A stretch of DNA of 64,000 nt from JAUWCL01 sp964599375 (lineage in GTDB: Bacteria > Krumholzibacteriota > Krumholzibacteriia > Krumholzibacteriales > Krumholzibacteriaceae): the NCBI GenBank assembly GCA_964599375.1, contig CAZREW010000005.1, positions 1 to 64,000 of the forward strand. The letters are read 5' to 3'. Position 1 is the first letter of the stretch; every line of letters starts with the position of its first letter. The notes beneath the pieces are model-generated. The model was not told the DNA's origin, did no database searches, and saw only the letters and a program-made list of their open reading frames with translations. Positions 47,506 through 55,322 of this stretch are shown piece after piece. The translations under genes and the position numbers were made by a program.

Positions 47506-47597
47506 GTAACGGAAATCCCAAGAGGTGAAGGTTGGGACCTTCCGGGTAACCTCAAGGGATAGGGGAGGTGTGAGCAGGACGCGCCTCCCCGCTTTTT
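47506..47597 (+). ncRNA. Candidate small structured RNA
   Basis: About 90 bases lie between a promoter and a terminator. Their 5' half folds into one long, nearly symmetric hairpin: ATCCC/GGGAT (47515-47519 with 47556-47560), an AA/AA internal loop, GAGGT/ACCTC (47522-47526 with 47549-47553), a one-sided six-base bulge CGGGTA, and GAAGGT/ACCTTC (27-32 with 37-42 of 475xx) capped by TGGG. The terminator stem follows at once. It does not match SRP RNA, tmRNA, RNase P or a riboswitch that I know. A second hairpin with a GAGA tetraloop lies downstream (47634-47664). It could instead be a leader element. Confidence 0.5.
47562..47596 (+). terminator. Terminator ending the candidate RNA
   Basis: GGGGAGG (47562-47568) pairs with CCTCCCC (47584-47590), with a few extra loop-side pairs, followed by GCTTTTT. 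Confidence 0.7.
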
Positions 47598-47633
47598 GGC
47601 GCCGGTGTGCGCAGATATGTGGTAATAATAAGA

Positions 47634-47664
47634 AACGGACACTTTGCGAGAGCAAGTGCCCGTT
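47634..47664. other. Hairpin with GAGA tetraloop
   Basis: AACGG-CACTT-GC pairs with GC-AAGTG-CCGTT around a GNRA-type GAGA loop, with one mismatch and one bulged base. It lies in the gene-free 439 bases between the two protease genes. It may be part of the leader of the C25 gene or an independent RNA. Confidence 0.4.
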
Positions 47665-47816
47665 CCCTCTACTGACAGTCGCAGCGACCGCCAAAAATAT
47701 TACGGATCCATGATGCGGACCTTCAGATGCCTGATGAAAAGTAGCGTGGACCTCTCTTCCCTGCGGGAGATGTTATGAAAATGCTGTCTTCCTGTAAAGA
47801 GAAATCTGTACATTCT

Positions 47817-47844
47817 TTGCCGGAACGTCTCTTTATGTTATAAT
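47817..47844 (+). promoter_or_regulatory. Promoter of the C25 protease gene, probably leaderless
   Basis: TTGCCG (47817-47822), a 16-base spacer and a perfect TATAAT (47839-47844). The start point would fall at about 47851, next to the ATG at 47852; no ribosome binding site precedes that ATG. Confidence 0.6.
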
Positions 47845-47851
47845 CGGTCAC

Positions 47852-50206
47852 ATGAGACATCCTCTGCCCTTCATCATCGCCTGTACAGTATTGATCGTCA
47901 TCACAGCCTCAGGCGAGGCCCGCGCCGGCGTGAAGGTCACTTACAACTTCGGCGACCCGGCCGTCGAATGCGCGGGAAGCGGATTCTCGCGGCTCGTATT
48001 CCCGGCGACGGTGCAGGCCGGAAGGGCCGGCGAGCCGAGCTTCCCGTTCAGGGGGGCGGCCTTACTCCTGCCTCCCGGTGAGGAGGCGGCCGGGGTCAGG
48101 ATCGAGAGGCGCGGCTGGAAGGTGATCTCGCAGGCGGTCAGGCTCTATCCCAGACAGGATCCCGTGCCGGGCGACGGCCCCGCGGTGAAGCGTTTCCTCT
48201 ACAGGAACGATGTCTACACCCGCGACGCATGGATCTACCCTCCCTCGCCGCGATTCCGGACAAGGTACCTCAGGGGACATGCCATCGCTACGGGCGTCTT
48301 CTCCCCCGTCGGGCACGACCCCGCCACGGGAGAGGCCGGATACTGGTCGGAGATCGACATCACGGTCGAGACCGCCGCCTCAGCGGAGTCGGCCGCCGCG
48401 TCGAGGCTTCTGAGGCGCGACAAAGCGACGATCGAAAGGCTCGCATCGCTCGTCGACAACCCCGGGGCGCTGCCCGCAGCCGAAGAGTTTCCCTCGGCAG
48501 GCGAAGGATTCCAGTATCTCATCATCGCGCGCGAGCACTACGCGGGAGCCCTCGCGCCGCTGAGGGATTTCTACACCAGGCGCGGCCTGCGCTCGGAGAT
48601 CATGACCGTCGAGAGCATCGACCTCGCTTACTCCGGGCTCGATCTCGCCGACAAGATAAGGCAGGCGGTCGTCGACGCGTATATCGAGGAAGGCATCAGC
48701 CAGGTCCTTCTCGCGGGCGACAGCGACAACGGCCCGTACGACCTGCCTCACCGCGGGCTCTACTGCGAAGTGCACTCATCCCAGCTCTACGTGGACGAGG
48801 GGATACCTGCCGACATTTACTATGCGTCCCTCGACGGAGACTGGAACTCTGACGGCGACTCACTCTGGGGGGAGCCGGGCGAGGAGGACTTCTACTCCGA
48901 GGTGGCGGTGGGCAGGATCTCGTTCGATGATGAGGCGGAAGCGGCGGCGATAATAAACAAGATCATTATGTACCAGGAATCGCCCGTCGTAGCGCAGTGC
49001 GACAACGCGCTGATGCTCGGCGAGCATCTCTACAGCAACCCGCTGACATACGGCGGCGACGAAATGGATCAGCTGATCGGGACCTGGGACATCCACGGGT
49101 TCGTCACGACGGGGATCCCGTCCGGGTTCGACATCGTCAAGCTCTACGACCGCGACGCCGCGTACAGCGCCCTTGACGTATACGCCGCGATCAACGCCGG
49201 GACCAGCCTGATCTGTCACGCAGGCCACTCAAGCTACGACTACGTCATGAAGATCAGCATCGGGCACGTCACGACGGCGAATTTCACGAACGACGGCCTG
49301 GCGGCGAACTTCCCCGTTATCAACTCATATGGCTGCAACGCCGGCGGGTTCGACCTTGACGACTGCATCGCCGAGGAGATGGTCACCCTGCCAACCTGCG
49401 CGTCGGCTTATGTGGGCAACTCCCGGTACGGATGGTTCTACGAGGGGACGACAAACGGCCCGTCGCATCACTTCCAGCGCGAGTTCTTCGACGCGATATT
49501 CACCGAGGGGATCACGAAACTCGGCGAGGCAAACATGCGCTCCAAGGACGAGACGGTCCCCTTCGTCGACCTCCCCGACGAATACGAGCCCGGCGCTCAC
49601 CGCTGGTGCTTTTACGCACTCAACGTGCTCGGCGATCCGGCGATGGATATATGGACGGAGCAGCCATCCGCGATCGCGGCGGCCCATCCGCATGGGATCG
49701 CCCGTGGCGCGCTCAGCTTTACAGTCGAAACCGACTCTCCCGGCTCGACCGGCTCCCTTTACGGGGATGGCACATGCTTCGGCACCGGAACAGCGATGCC
49801 CGACGGGATCATGACGATACGCCTGGCGGACTCCATTCCAGCGGCCATGGATTCCCTCGACCTCACAGTGACCGGGCACGACAGGCTCGTATACAGAACA
49901 CGCATGGCGGTCACGGATTTCACGGGGTCCGAAAGCCGCCCGCCGCGCTTCGCTTTGCTGCAGAACTCTCCCAATCCCTTCAATCCCTCGACATCGATAC
50001 GCTTCACGCTCTCCCGGGCCGGGCATGTCGACCTTCGCGCCTACGACATAGCCGGACGAGAGGTCGCCGTGATAGATTCGCGCTGGATGGAGGCCGGTAA
50101 GCACGAGGTGGCGTGGAACGCCGCCGGCCTCTCGAGCGGTGTTTACTTCTACCTCCTGCGGGCCGAGGGCAGGACGCTGAGCCGCAAAGCGGTCCTGCTA
50201 AGGTAG
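47852..50206 (+). CDS. Secreted gingipain-like (C25) cysteine protease with FlgD-like sorting module
   Basis: A 784-residue secreted protein with a signal peptide ending GEARA. The C25 (gingipain-like) catalytic region spans about residues 225-580. The catalytic dyad appears as ICHAGHSS (His456/His459) and SYGCNAGG (Cys495), with the spacing seen in gingipains. The 220 residues before it correspond to a propeptide. The C-terminus is a FlgD-like sorting module (NSPNPFNPSTSI, DIAGREVAVI, SSGVYFYLL, RKAVLLR), matching the way gingipains are sorted by type IX secretion. Together with the S8 protease upstream it suggests protein scavenging. Confidence 0.92.
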   Translation: MRHPLPFIIACTVLIVITASGEARAGVKVTYNFGDPAVECAGSGFSRLVFPATVQAGRAGEPSFPFRGAALLLPPGEEAAGVRIERRGWKVISQAVRLYPRQDPVPGDGPAVKRFLYRNDVYTRDAWIYPPSPRFRTRYLRGHAIATGVFSPVGHDPATGEAGYWSEIDITVETAASAESAAASRLLRRDKATIERLASLVDNPGALPAAEEFPSAGEGFQYLIIAREHYAGALAPLRDFYTRRGLRSEIMTVESIDLAYSGLDLADKIRQAVVDAYIEEGISQVLLAGDSDNGPYDLPHRGLYCEVHSSQLYVDEGIPADIYYASLDGDWNSDGDSLWGEPGEEDFYSEVAVGRISFDDEAEAAAIINKIIMYQESPVVAQCDNALMLGEHLYSNPLTYGGDEMDQLIGTWDIHGFVTTGIPSGFDIVKLYDRDAAYSALDVYAAINAGTSLICHAGHSSYDYVMKISIGHVTTANFTNDGLAANFPVINSYGCNAGGFDLDDCIAEEMVTLPTCASAYVGNSRYGWFYEGTTNGPSHHFQREFFDAIFTEGITKLGEANMRSKDETVPFVDLPDEYEPGAHRWCFYALNVLGDPAMDIWTEQPSAIAAAHPHGIARGALSFTVETDSPGSTGSLYGDGTCFGTGTAMPDGIMTIRLADSIPAAMDSLDLTVTGHDRLVYRTRMAVTDFTGSESRPPRFALLQNSPNPFNPSTSIRFTLSRAGHVDLRAYDIAGREVAVIDSRWMEAGKHEVAWNAAGLSSGVYFYLLRAEGRTLSRKAVLLR

Positions 50207-50279
50207 CGAGGCTCCCGGGATGGCGGCTCTATTTTGCCGCGACATTATTGTATGGTGCCTCCTGCTTCTTTATGACACA

Positions 50280-50309
50280 TTGATATATCGTGAATAATTA
50301 TATTATAAT
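50280..50309 (+). promoter_or_regulatory. Promoter of the mobile mystery A/B module
   Basis: TTGATA (50280-50285), an 18-base spacer and TATAAT (50304-50309) lie in a 150-base AT-rich island. Other TATAAT-like boxes nearby (for example 50326-50331) make the exact start uncertain. Confidence 0.5.
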
Positions 50310-50324
50310 ATGATATTATTATTG

Positions 50325-50341
50325 CTATAATTGGATTATAG
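50325..50341. promoter_or_regulatory. Candidate operator of the HTH antitoxin
   Basis: A perfect inverted repeat CTATAAT-TGG-ATTATAG lies just downstream of the promoter, with another CTATAA half-site at 50347-50352. Its position fits repression by the HTH protein encoded next. Confidence 0.5.
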
Positions 50342-50433
50342 TACAACTATAAACATCGTATTAATGGGCATATATCGATAAGCGCTTATATTCCAGAGCG
50401 ATATGAAATGTCTTGCCGGGTCAGGAGAACGCG

Positions 50434-50997
50434 ATGAATGATGACAGGAAAATAGCCAGAGAGCGTCTCGACGTATGGTTCCTTTCGGGATTCTTCGATC
50501 TTCCTTCGACCTTCAGTAGACCGGCCAGGGGTTGGATCGGGGCGATCAGATACGCGATCGGCATGAGCGGAAGGCAGCTGGCCGAAAGGCTGGGGATCTC
50601 CGTGGCCAGCGTCAGCGCGCTCGAAAAAAGGGAGCAGGAAGGATCTACAACGATCAAGGCCATGAAGCGGGCCGCGGAGGCGATGGACTGCACATTCTTC
50701 TACGGGTTTCGGCCCAACGGATCTTTCGAGGAGATCGTCAGGCGCAGGGCGAAAGAGGTCGCGCGCAGGAAGATCGACCGGATAAATCAGACGATGCGGC
50801 TCGAAGGACACAAGCTGCCGGAAGAAGAGATCGAGAGGATCTATTCCAGGGAAGTGCACAGGCTGGTCGAACAGACCCCGCGCTTTCTCTGGAACTTACA
50901 GTCCCGCGTGAATCGTGATACCTGCGCAGAGAAAGATCCCGGCGAGAAAAAAGAGCTACGCACGAAGCAGGAGCCCCCAGCGGGAAGAGAGACATGA
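50434..50997 (+). CDS. Mobile mystery protein A, HTH antitoxin
   Basis: A 187-residue protein with an XRE-type HTH (about residues 45-75, RQLAERLGISVASVSALEKRE), matching mobile mystery protein A, the usual partner of a Fic protein. It also contains T120-M-R-L-E124-G125, which fits the S/TxxxE(G/N) pattern of Fic-inhibitory helices, so it may both repress transcription and block the toxin active site. ATG 50434 follows AGGAGA. The stop overlaps the Fic gene (ATGA). Confidence 0.8.
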   Translation: MNDDRKIARERLDVWFLSGFFDLPSTFSRPARGWIGAIRYAIGMSGRQLAERLGISVASVSALEKREQEGSTTIKAMKRAAEAMDCTFFYGFRPNGSFEEIVRRRAKEVARRKIDRINQTMRLEGHKLPEEEIERIYSREVHRLVEQTPRFLWNLQSRVNRDTCAEKDPGEKKELRTKQEPPAGRET

Positions 50998-51581
50998 GAA
51001 TGGAAGACAGGAAAGATGTTGTTCTTCTGGGACCGGATGAGATGGAAGGGCTTTCGATACCCTCGATCCGGACGCAGGGAGACCTCGACAGGTACGAGCA
51101 GGAGAACATCCTCGAGGCGCTCGACTGGATCGAGACCGGAAGGATCGGCGACGTCCTGACCGAGCAGTTCGTCAGAAAGCTTCATATCAAGATGTTCGGG
51201 AAGGTCTGGAAGTGGGCCGGCACATACAGGACGAGCGGCAAGAACATCGGAGTGCCTGTAGGCATGATACACGAAGAGATAGCGAAACTGCTCGGCGATG
51301 CCCGGTACTGGGCCGAGGAAAGGCCGATGCCTGACGACGAGATCGGCGTGAGGTTTCACTACCGCTTCGAGCTGATCCATCCCTTCCCCAACGGCAACGG
51401 CAGGCACGGGCGGCTGATGACCGACCTGCTGCTCGAGAGGAAGCTGGGGGCAGAGAGGTTCTCATGGGGCGGAGCGGACCTTTCAGACGACAACAACGTA
51501 AGGAAGCGCTACATCGGGGCGATAAGGGCAGTCGACGGGTCAGGCGATTACGGCCCTCTGCTCGAATTCGTCAGATCGTGA
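50994..51581 (+). CDS. Mobile mystery protein B, Fic-domain toxin
   Basis: A 195-residue protein with a Fic core. The catalytic motif HPFPNGNGRHGR (His129) is complete and agrees with HPFxxGNGRxxR, so it should transfer AMP or a similar group from a nucleotide to a target protein. The flap and N-terminal helices match mobile mystery protein B. No inhibitory S/TxxxE(G/N) motif was found in its own sequence, in keeping with control by the partner upstream. Target unknown. Confidence 0.88.
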   Translation: MRMEDRKDVVLLGPDEMEGLSIPSIRTQGDLDRYEQENILEALDWIETGRIGDVLTEQFVRKLHIKMFGKVWKWAGTYRTSGKNIGVPVGMIHEEIAKLLGDARYWAEERPMPDDEIGVRFHYRFELIHPFPNGNGRHGRLMTDLLLERKLGAERFSWGGADLSDDNNVRKRYIGAIRAVDGSGDYGPLLEFVRS

Positions 51582-51610
51582 GTGATGAAATGGTATCGAG
51601 GGGATGAAAA

Positions 51611-52438
51611 GTGAGACTTAAGGCATGCGTCCTCGCGGCGCTTCTTGTCCCGGTCCTCTACTCCTCCATCGCGGCGGCTGAATACTCGTGCCCCGTCAGA
51701 TGGAAGGTGCATGGGTGGGTACTCGAGTTTTTCCCTCACGATGAGCAGTTCTTTCTCGACGGCGGGCTCGTCGCCACGGTGGACGTCCTTGCTGCCGACG
51801 GCGAGAGCCTGGACTGGAGCTTATACATGGGTGCCGGTCTTTACGTCGGCATGGGATACCAGGAGCACAGCTCCGTCATATTCGATCCGTACGACGCGCA
51901 CTACTCGCTTATCGCCGGGGCGAGGTTCGAGTGGGCCGGGAGGATGGCGGATCTCGAGTACTTGCACGACTGCTTCCATGACATCGACCGCGAGGACTAC
52001 CAGAGCGAGATATGGAACGCAGCTAAGGTCGGTCTCTATTCGCGCGACTGGTACCCTCGCTACCGCAGAGAGACTTGGTCCGCGAGGGAAGGATCCGGAT
52101 TCATACTCGACACGGCGTGGCGCGCGACCTTCTGGTACTTCCCGCGGTGGGAGTTCCACGACTGCGTCCAGCAGGGGCACGACTTCTCGCTGGCCCTGGG
52201 CGGCGGGCTGAAGATCGCCTTCGCACACATCGGATCGCTCGCAGTCGAGCTTCGGCCGGACCTCCTGTACTTCCTCGACCGCGGCGGCGGATGGACACGG
52301 AAGAACGACCTTTTCCTCTATCTCACGTGGTACGGGAGCGGCGGCACGATATGCCTCTTTACGGGGCCCCGGTGGGACAGCCAGCAGATAAAGCCCTCGG
52401 GCGACCGCTGGCTCCTCGGCATCGATTTCTACCTCTGA
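51611..52438 (+). CDS. Exported barrel-like protein of unknown function
   Basis: A 275-residue protein with a signal peptide ending AIAAA, then amphipathic strands rich in aromatic residues (SLYMGAGLYVGMGYQ, YSLIAGARFEW, DLFLYLTWYGSG), ending WLLGIDFYL. This looks like a small outer-membrane barrel, but no family could be assigned. GTG 51611 is preceded by GAGGGGATG. It follows the Fic gene by 29 bases, which may be accidental. A His/Asp-rich segment (LHDCFHDIDRED) is notable and could bind metal. Confidence 0.7.
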   Translation: MRLKACVLAALLVPVLYSSIAAAEYSCPVRWKVHGWVLEFFPHDEQFFLDGGLVATVDVLAADGESLDWSLYMGAGLYVGMGYQEHSSVIFDPYDAHYSLIAGARFEWAGRMADLEYLHDCFHDIDREDYQSEIWNAAKVGLYSRDWYPRYRRETWSAREGSGFILDTAWRATFWYFPRWEFHDCVQQGHDFSLALGGGLKIAFAHIGSLAVELRPDLLYFLDRGGGWTRKNDLFLYLTWYGSGGTICLFTGPRWDSQQIKPSGDRWLLGIDFYL

Positions 52439-52469
52439 CCAGGGAAGGGCGCGGCTGCCCGGTTGCAAG

Positions 52470-53120
52470 TCATGACCTCAGGTCTCCTTCCATAGCCCTT
52501 ACCGACAGCTTATAGAAAGCGAGGTAGACGGCGGCGCCGGCCGCTAGCAGCAGGAGGTTTCCCGCCGTCCCGGCCAGGCGGAAGACCGCGGACGAACCAC
52601 CGAGGTAGCCGCGTATCACGAGCTCGTTCAGACCGATGGGAACTATGACGGTGAACGCGAGCAGCCCGCCCAGAAGATACATGGCTCTCTCGAGCCCATA
52701 TCTGAAGACAGCCCAGTAGACAAGTCCAGCTGTGCCGAGAGCAGTCGCCGCGTTCAGCAGCAGCCATCGCCTCGCGAACTCGAGATAGCCGGGCGGGGCT
52801 TCCAGGCCCGCGAAAGCGAACCAGGCCGCAAAACCGTATATCGCCGATATCACGAGTATCACCGCGAACTTCGCTCTTACGATATCGCGAGCAGTCACAG
52901 GCAGAGCGGCGAGAAACATATACCCGCCGTTCTTCATCTCGTTCATCTCGACACCGAGGATGGAACCGAGCATGACTATATTGATCCATCCTGTCATGAT
53001 GAAAACGATGGTCGAGTCAAGCCCCGACCTTGTAATATGCCAGTAGAGTATCTGAAATGGTACAATCGCCAGGTACGCTAGGTAGATGAAGATGTCTTTC
53101 CTTATGATTCCGTTCATCAC
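52470..53120 (-). CDS. ABC transporter membrane protein 2
   Basis: A 216-residue integral membrane protein with six helices, distantly related to the permease encoded just upstream (7-base gap). It is the last gene of a four-gene set: regulator, ATPase and two permeases. The substrate is unknown; YtrA-type operons are often linked to cell-wall stress or peptide export. Confidence 0.75.
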   Translation of the reverse strand: MMNGIIRKDIFIYLAYLAIVPFQILYWHITRSGLDSTIVFIMTGWINIVMLGSILGVEMNEMKNGGYMFLAALPVTARDIVRAKFAVILVISAIYGFAAWFAFAGLEAPPGYLEFARRWLLLNAATALGTAGLVYWAVFRYGLERAMYLLGGLLAFTVIVPIGLNELVIRGYLGGSSAVFRLAGTAGNLLLLAAGAAVYLAFYKLSVRAMEGDLRS

Positions 53121-53127
53121 GTTTCTC

Positions 53128-53781
53128 CTAGTCGAAGAGCCTCTCTTCCTTCAGCTTCAGGGCCCTGCGGAAGATCATATGATAGACGCCGAGGCTCAGC
53201 GGTATCAAGGCGATGAAGACCCATGCCGGCCTGCCCGAGACGATCATCTCGGGCCATTCGAATATGTTGCCGATCCCCCTGGCCCTTACAGCGACAAGGC
53301 CCAGGAAGTTGAAGATGACGCCCATAAAGACCAGGACCATCATCAGCACCCTCACGTTGTACCTGTACATCAGGATAAAGACGGCGCCCGCGAGCACGAT
53401 CACTACAGAGACGTTCAGCAGGATGATCTTAACGCAGTCGGCGAGTGCCGAGGGCGTGCTGTCGAAGAACCGGAACAGTATCAGGTTGAAGGCCGCTGTC
53501 ACAGCAACCGCTATGACAGGCAGCGCCATCTTCGCCCTTACGACCGTCTCGAGCCTGAGCGGCATCGTCATCAGGAACGGATAGGCCCTGTGCTTCTCTT
53601 CGAGCGCCTCGGCGCTAAGAGCCGGGATAACGACTATAAAGAACATGAAGAACGAGTTTATAACCGCGATCGGTGTTCTCAACCTGTCCATCGCGCCATG
53701 CCACATCACCACCGACATGATCAGGAAAAAAACGCCGTACATCAGATAGAAAGCGCAGTTTTTCTTCAGTATCCCGATCAT
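53128..53781 (-). CDS. ABC transporter membrane protein 1
   Basis: A 217-residue membrane protein with six helices, an ABC-2-type small permease (ABC2_membrane_5-like). It overlaps the ATPase stop by four bases (ATGA), so they are co-translated. It probably pairs with the second permease as a heterodimer. Confidence 0.78.
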   Translation of the reverse strand: MIGILKKNCAFYLMYGVFFLIMSVVMWHGAMDRLRTPIAVINSFFMFFIVVIPALSAEALEEKHRAYPFLMTMPLRLETVVRAKMALPVIAVAVTAAFNLILFRFFDSTPSALADCVKIILLNVSVVIVLAGAVFILMYRYNVRVLMMVLVFMGVIFNFLGLVAVRARGIGNIFEWPEMIVSGRPAWVFIALIPLSLGVYHMIFRRALKLKEERLFD

Positions 53782-54656
53782 GCCCTTCCGCCTTTCACAA
53801 ACGCGATCAGAACGTCATCGAGATCGACGTTCTCGACCTTGACGTCGCCGGCGCTTACGGCGGCGGAGATCCTGCCCTCCAGCTCTCTGAACCTGTTCGT
53901 CACACCGGTGCTGCCGAAGGCGTGCGCCTCGACACAGCGCAACCCCGTCACTATATCGCCGTTGATCGTCCCCGGTTTGAAATGCAGCCTCTTCCAGTCT
54001 GAGAGGACCTCGTCCTTTTCGGCGTGGATCGCAACGCGGCCGTCCACGATGAACGCAACGTGATCGGCTATACGCACGATGTCGTCTGTGATGTGCGAGG
54101 ATATGAAAACGGAGCCCTCGTGGTCGTCACGGAACGCGAGGAGCCTGTCGAGCATCTCGCGTCTTATGACCGGATCGAGTCCGGCCGTCGGCTCATCGAG
54201 TATCATCAGTTCCGGATGATGTGAGAACGCGATGGCGAAAGAAAGCTTGACCTTCATCCCCTTCGAGAGCTTACCGACCCTCTGCGAGGGATCAAGCCCG
54301 AACTCCTCGAGAAGGGAATCGAACATCCCCTGGTCCCACCTCTCGAAGTAACGGGAGACGAACCTCCCCGTCCATGAGACCTTCTTGTTCAGGTAGTAGA
54401 ACTGCTCCTCGCCGACATACCCGACCCGGTTCTTTATCTCTTTCTCGTGTGCGTCGAGACCCATGCCGAAGATCCTGACAGAGCCTCCATCGGGCCTGAC
54501 CATCTTCATCAGCACCCTGATCGTCGTCGTCTTGCCGGCGCCGTTCGGGCCGATCAGGCCGAGTATGGTCCCCTTCGGGATCTCGAGCGTCACGCCGTCG
54601 AGCGTGAAGGTCCTGTACCTCTTGGTCAGGCCCGTGACTTCCATTACATTATCCAT
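53778..54656 (-). CDS. ABC transporter ATP-binding protein
   Basis: A 292-residue ATPase with Walker A GPNGAGKTT (36-44), a variant signature LSKGM in place of LSGGQ, Walker B LMILDEP and an H-loop in ISSHITDD. The C-terminal 80 residues are an accessory domain. ATG 54656 overlaps the regulator gene end by eight bases; a longer start lacks an RBS. It energises the two permeases. Confidence 0.9.
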   Translation of the reverse strand: MDNVMEVTGLTKRYRTFTLDGVTLEIPKGTILGLIGPNGAGKTTTIRVLMKMVRPDGGSVRIFGMGLDAHEKEIKNRVGYVGEEQFYYLNKKVSWTGRFVSRYFERWDQGMFDSLLEEFGLDPSQRVGKLSKGMKVKLSFAIAFSHHPELMILDEPTAGLDPVIRREMLDRLLAFRDDHEGSVFISSHITDDIVRIADHVAFIVDGRVAIHAEKDEVLSDWKRLHFKPGTINGDIVTGLRCVEAHAFGSTGVTNRFRELEGRISAAVSAGDVKVENVDLDDVLIAFVKGGRA

Positions 54657-55029
54657 TGCCTTCCTCCAGTATCTTTCTGAGCAGCTTTCCGATTTCACCC
54701 GGCGATATACCGTATCCGGCCGCCGCCGTGACTATCCTGCCGAGTTCACCGGCGATCTCATCGCGCTTCTCCGCCCTGAGTCTTGCCAGGTCGACATCAG
54801 CGACAAAGCTTCCGAGACCGGCGCGGGTCACTATATACCCGTCCTGTTCGAGATCGCGGTATGAGCGCTTTATCGTGATAGGGCTGATCTTCAGCTCCTT
54901 CGACATCTCTCTTATAGAGGGAAGCTTCTCCCCCGCCTTAAGGGCCCCCCGCGCGATGGCATCCTTGACCTGGTCTGTGATCTGCCTGTGCATGGGGTCC
55001 GAGCTCGAATATGAGATCGCGATAAACAA
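54649..55029 (-). CDS. YtrA-family GntR transcriptional regulator
   Basis: A 126-residue regulator with a winged-helix GntR domain (about residues 10-75, IREMSKELKISPITIKRSYRDLE) and a short C-terminal helix, the layout of the YtrA subfamily that represses linked ABC transporters. TTG 55029 is the likely start; an in-frame ATG 12 codons later would cut into the domain. It is the first gene of the ABC operon, with a perfect promoter and palindromic site upstream. Confidence 0.88.
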   Translation of the reverse strand: MFIAISYSSSDPMHRQITDQVKDAIARGALKAGEKLPSIREMSKELKISPITIKRSYRDLEQDGYIVTRAGLGSFVADVDLARLRAEKRDEIAGELGRIVTAAAGYGISPGEIGKLLRKILEEGNG

Positions 55030-55067
55030 GTCCTTATCCCTTTCAACTGTGCATATCGTACATACAC

Positions 55068-55096
55068 AGTATACTATGTATATACACAGCTGTCAA
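55068..55096 (-). promoter_or_regulatory. Promoter/operator of the gntR-ABC operon
   Basis: On the minus strand TTGACA (55096-55091), a 17-base spacer and TATACT (55073-55068). The spacer contains GTGTATATACAT, and CTGTGTAT occurs twice, about two helical turns apart, around the -10 box. This fits autorepression by the GntR protein. Confidence 0.7.
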
Positions 55097-55322
55097 GGAT
55101 GAGTTTCAGAAAAAAATGCCGCTTTACCTCCACCGTGCTCTCTGATTTATATGGACAGCTCTATGTATCCTGAAGTAAAAAGGAACGTGTCCGCATCGAA
55201 CCCTCTGTATGCCGGCACGCAATGGTATTCGTTACAGACTGTTTACTCAGGTTCCGCCGTCGGCCGCACCTGGCGGGGCGGGCGGGACGGGACGGCGTTT
55301 AATCGACATGGAGGCCGAGACA

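Noticed and set aside
47525..47713. 62-codon frame across the candidate RNA
   Set aside because: It is interrupted by stable hairpins and a terminator, with basic low-complexity composition and no RBS.
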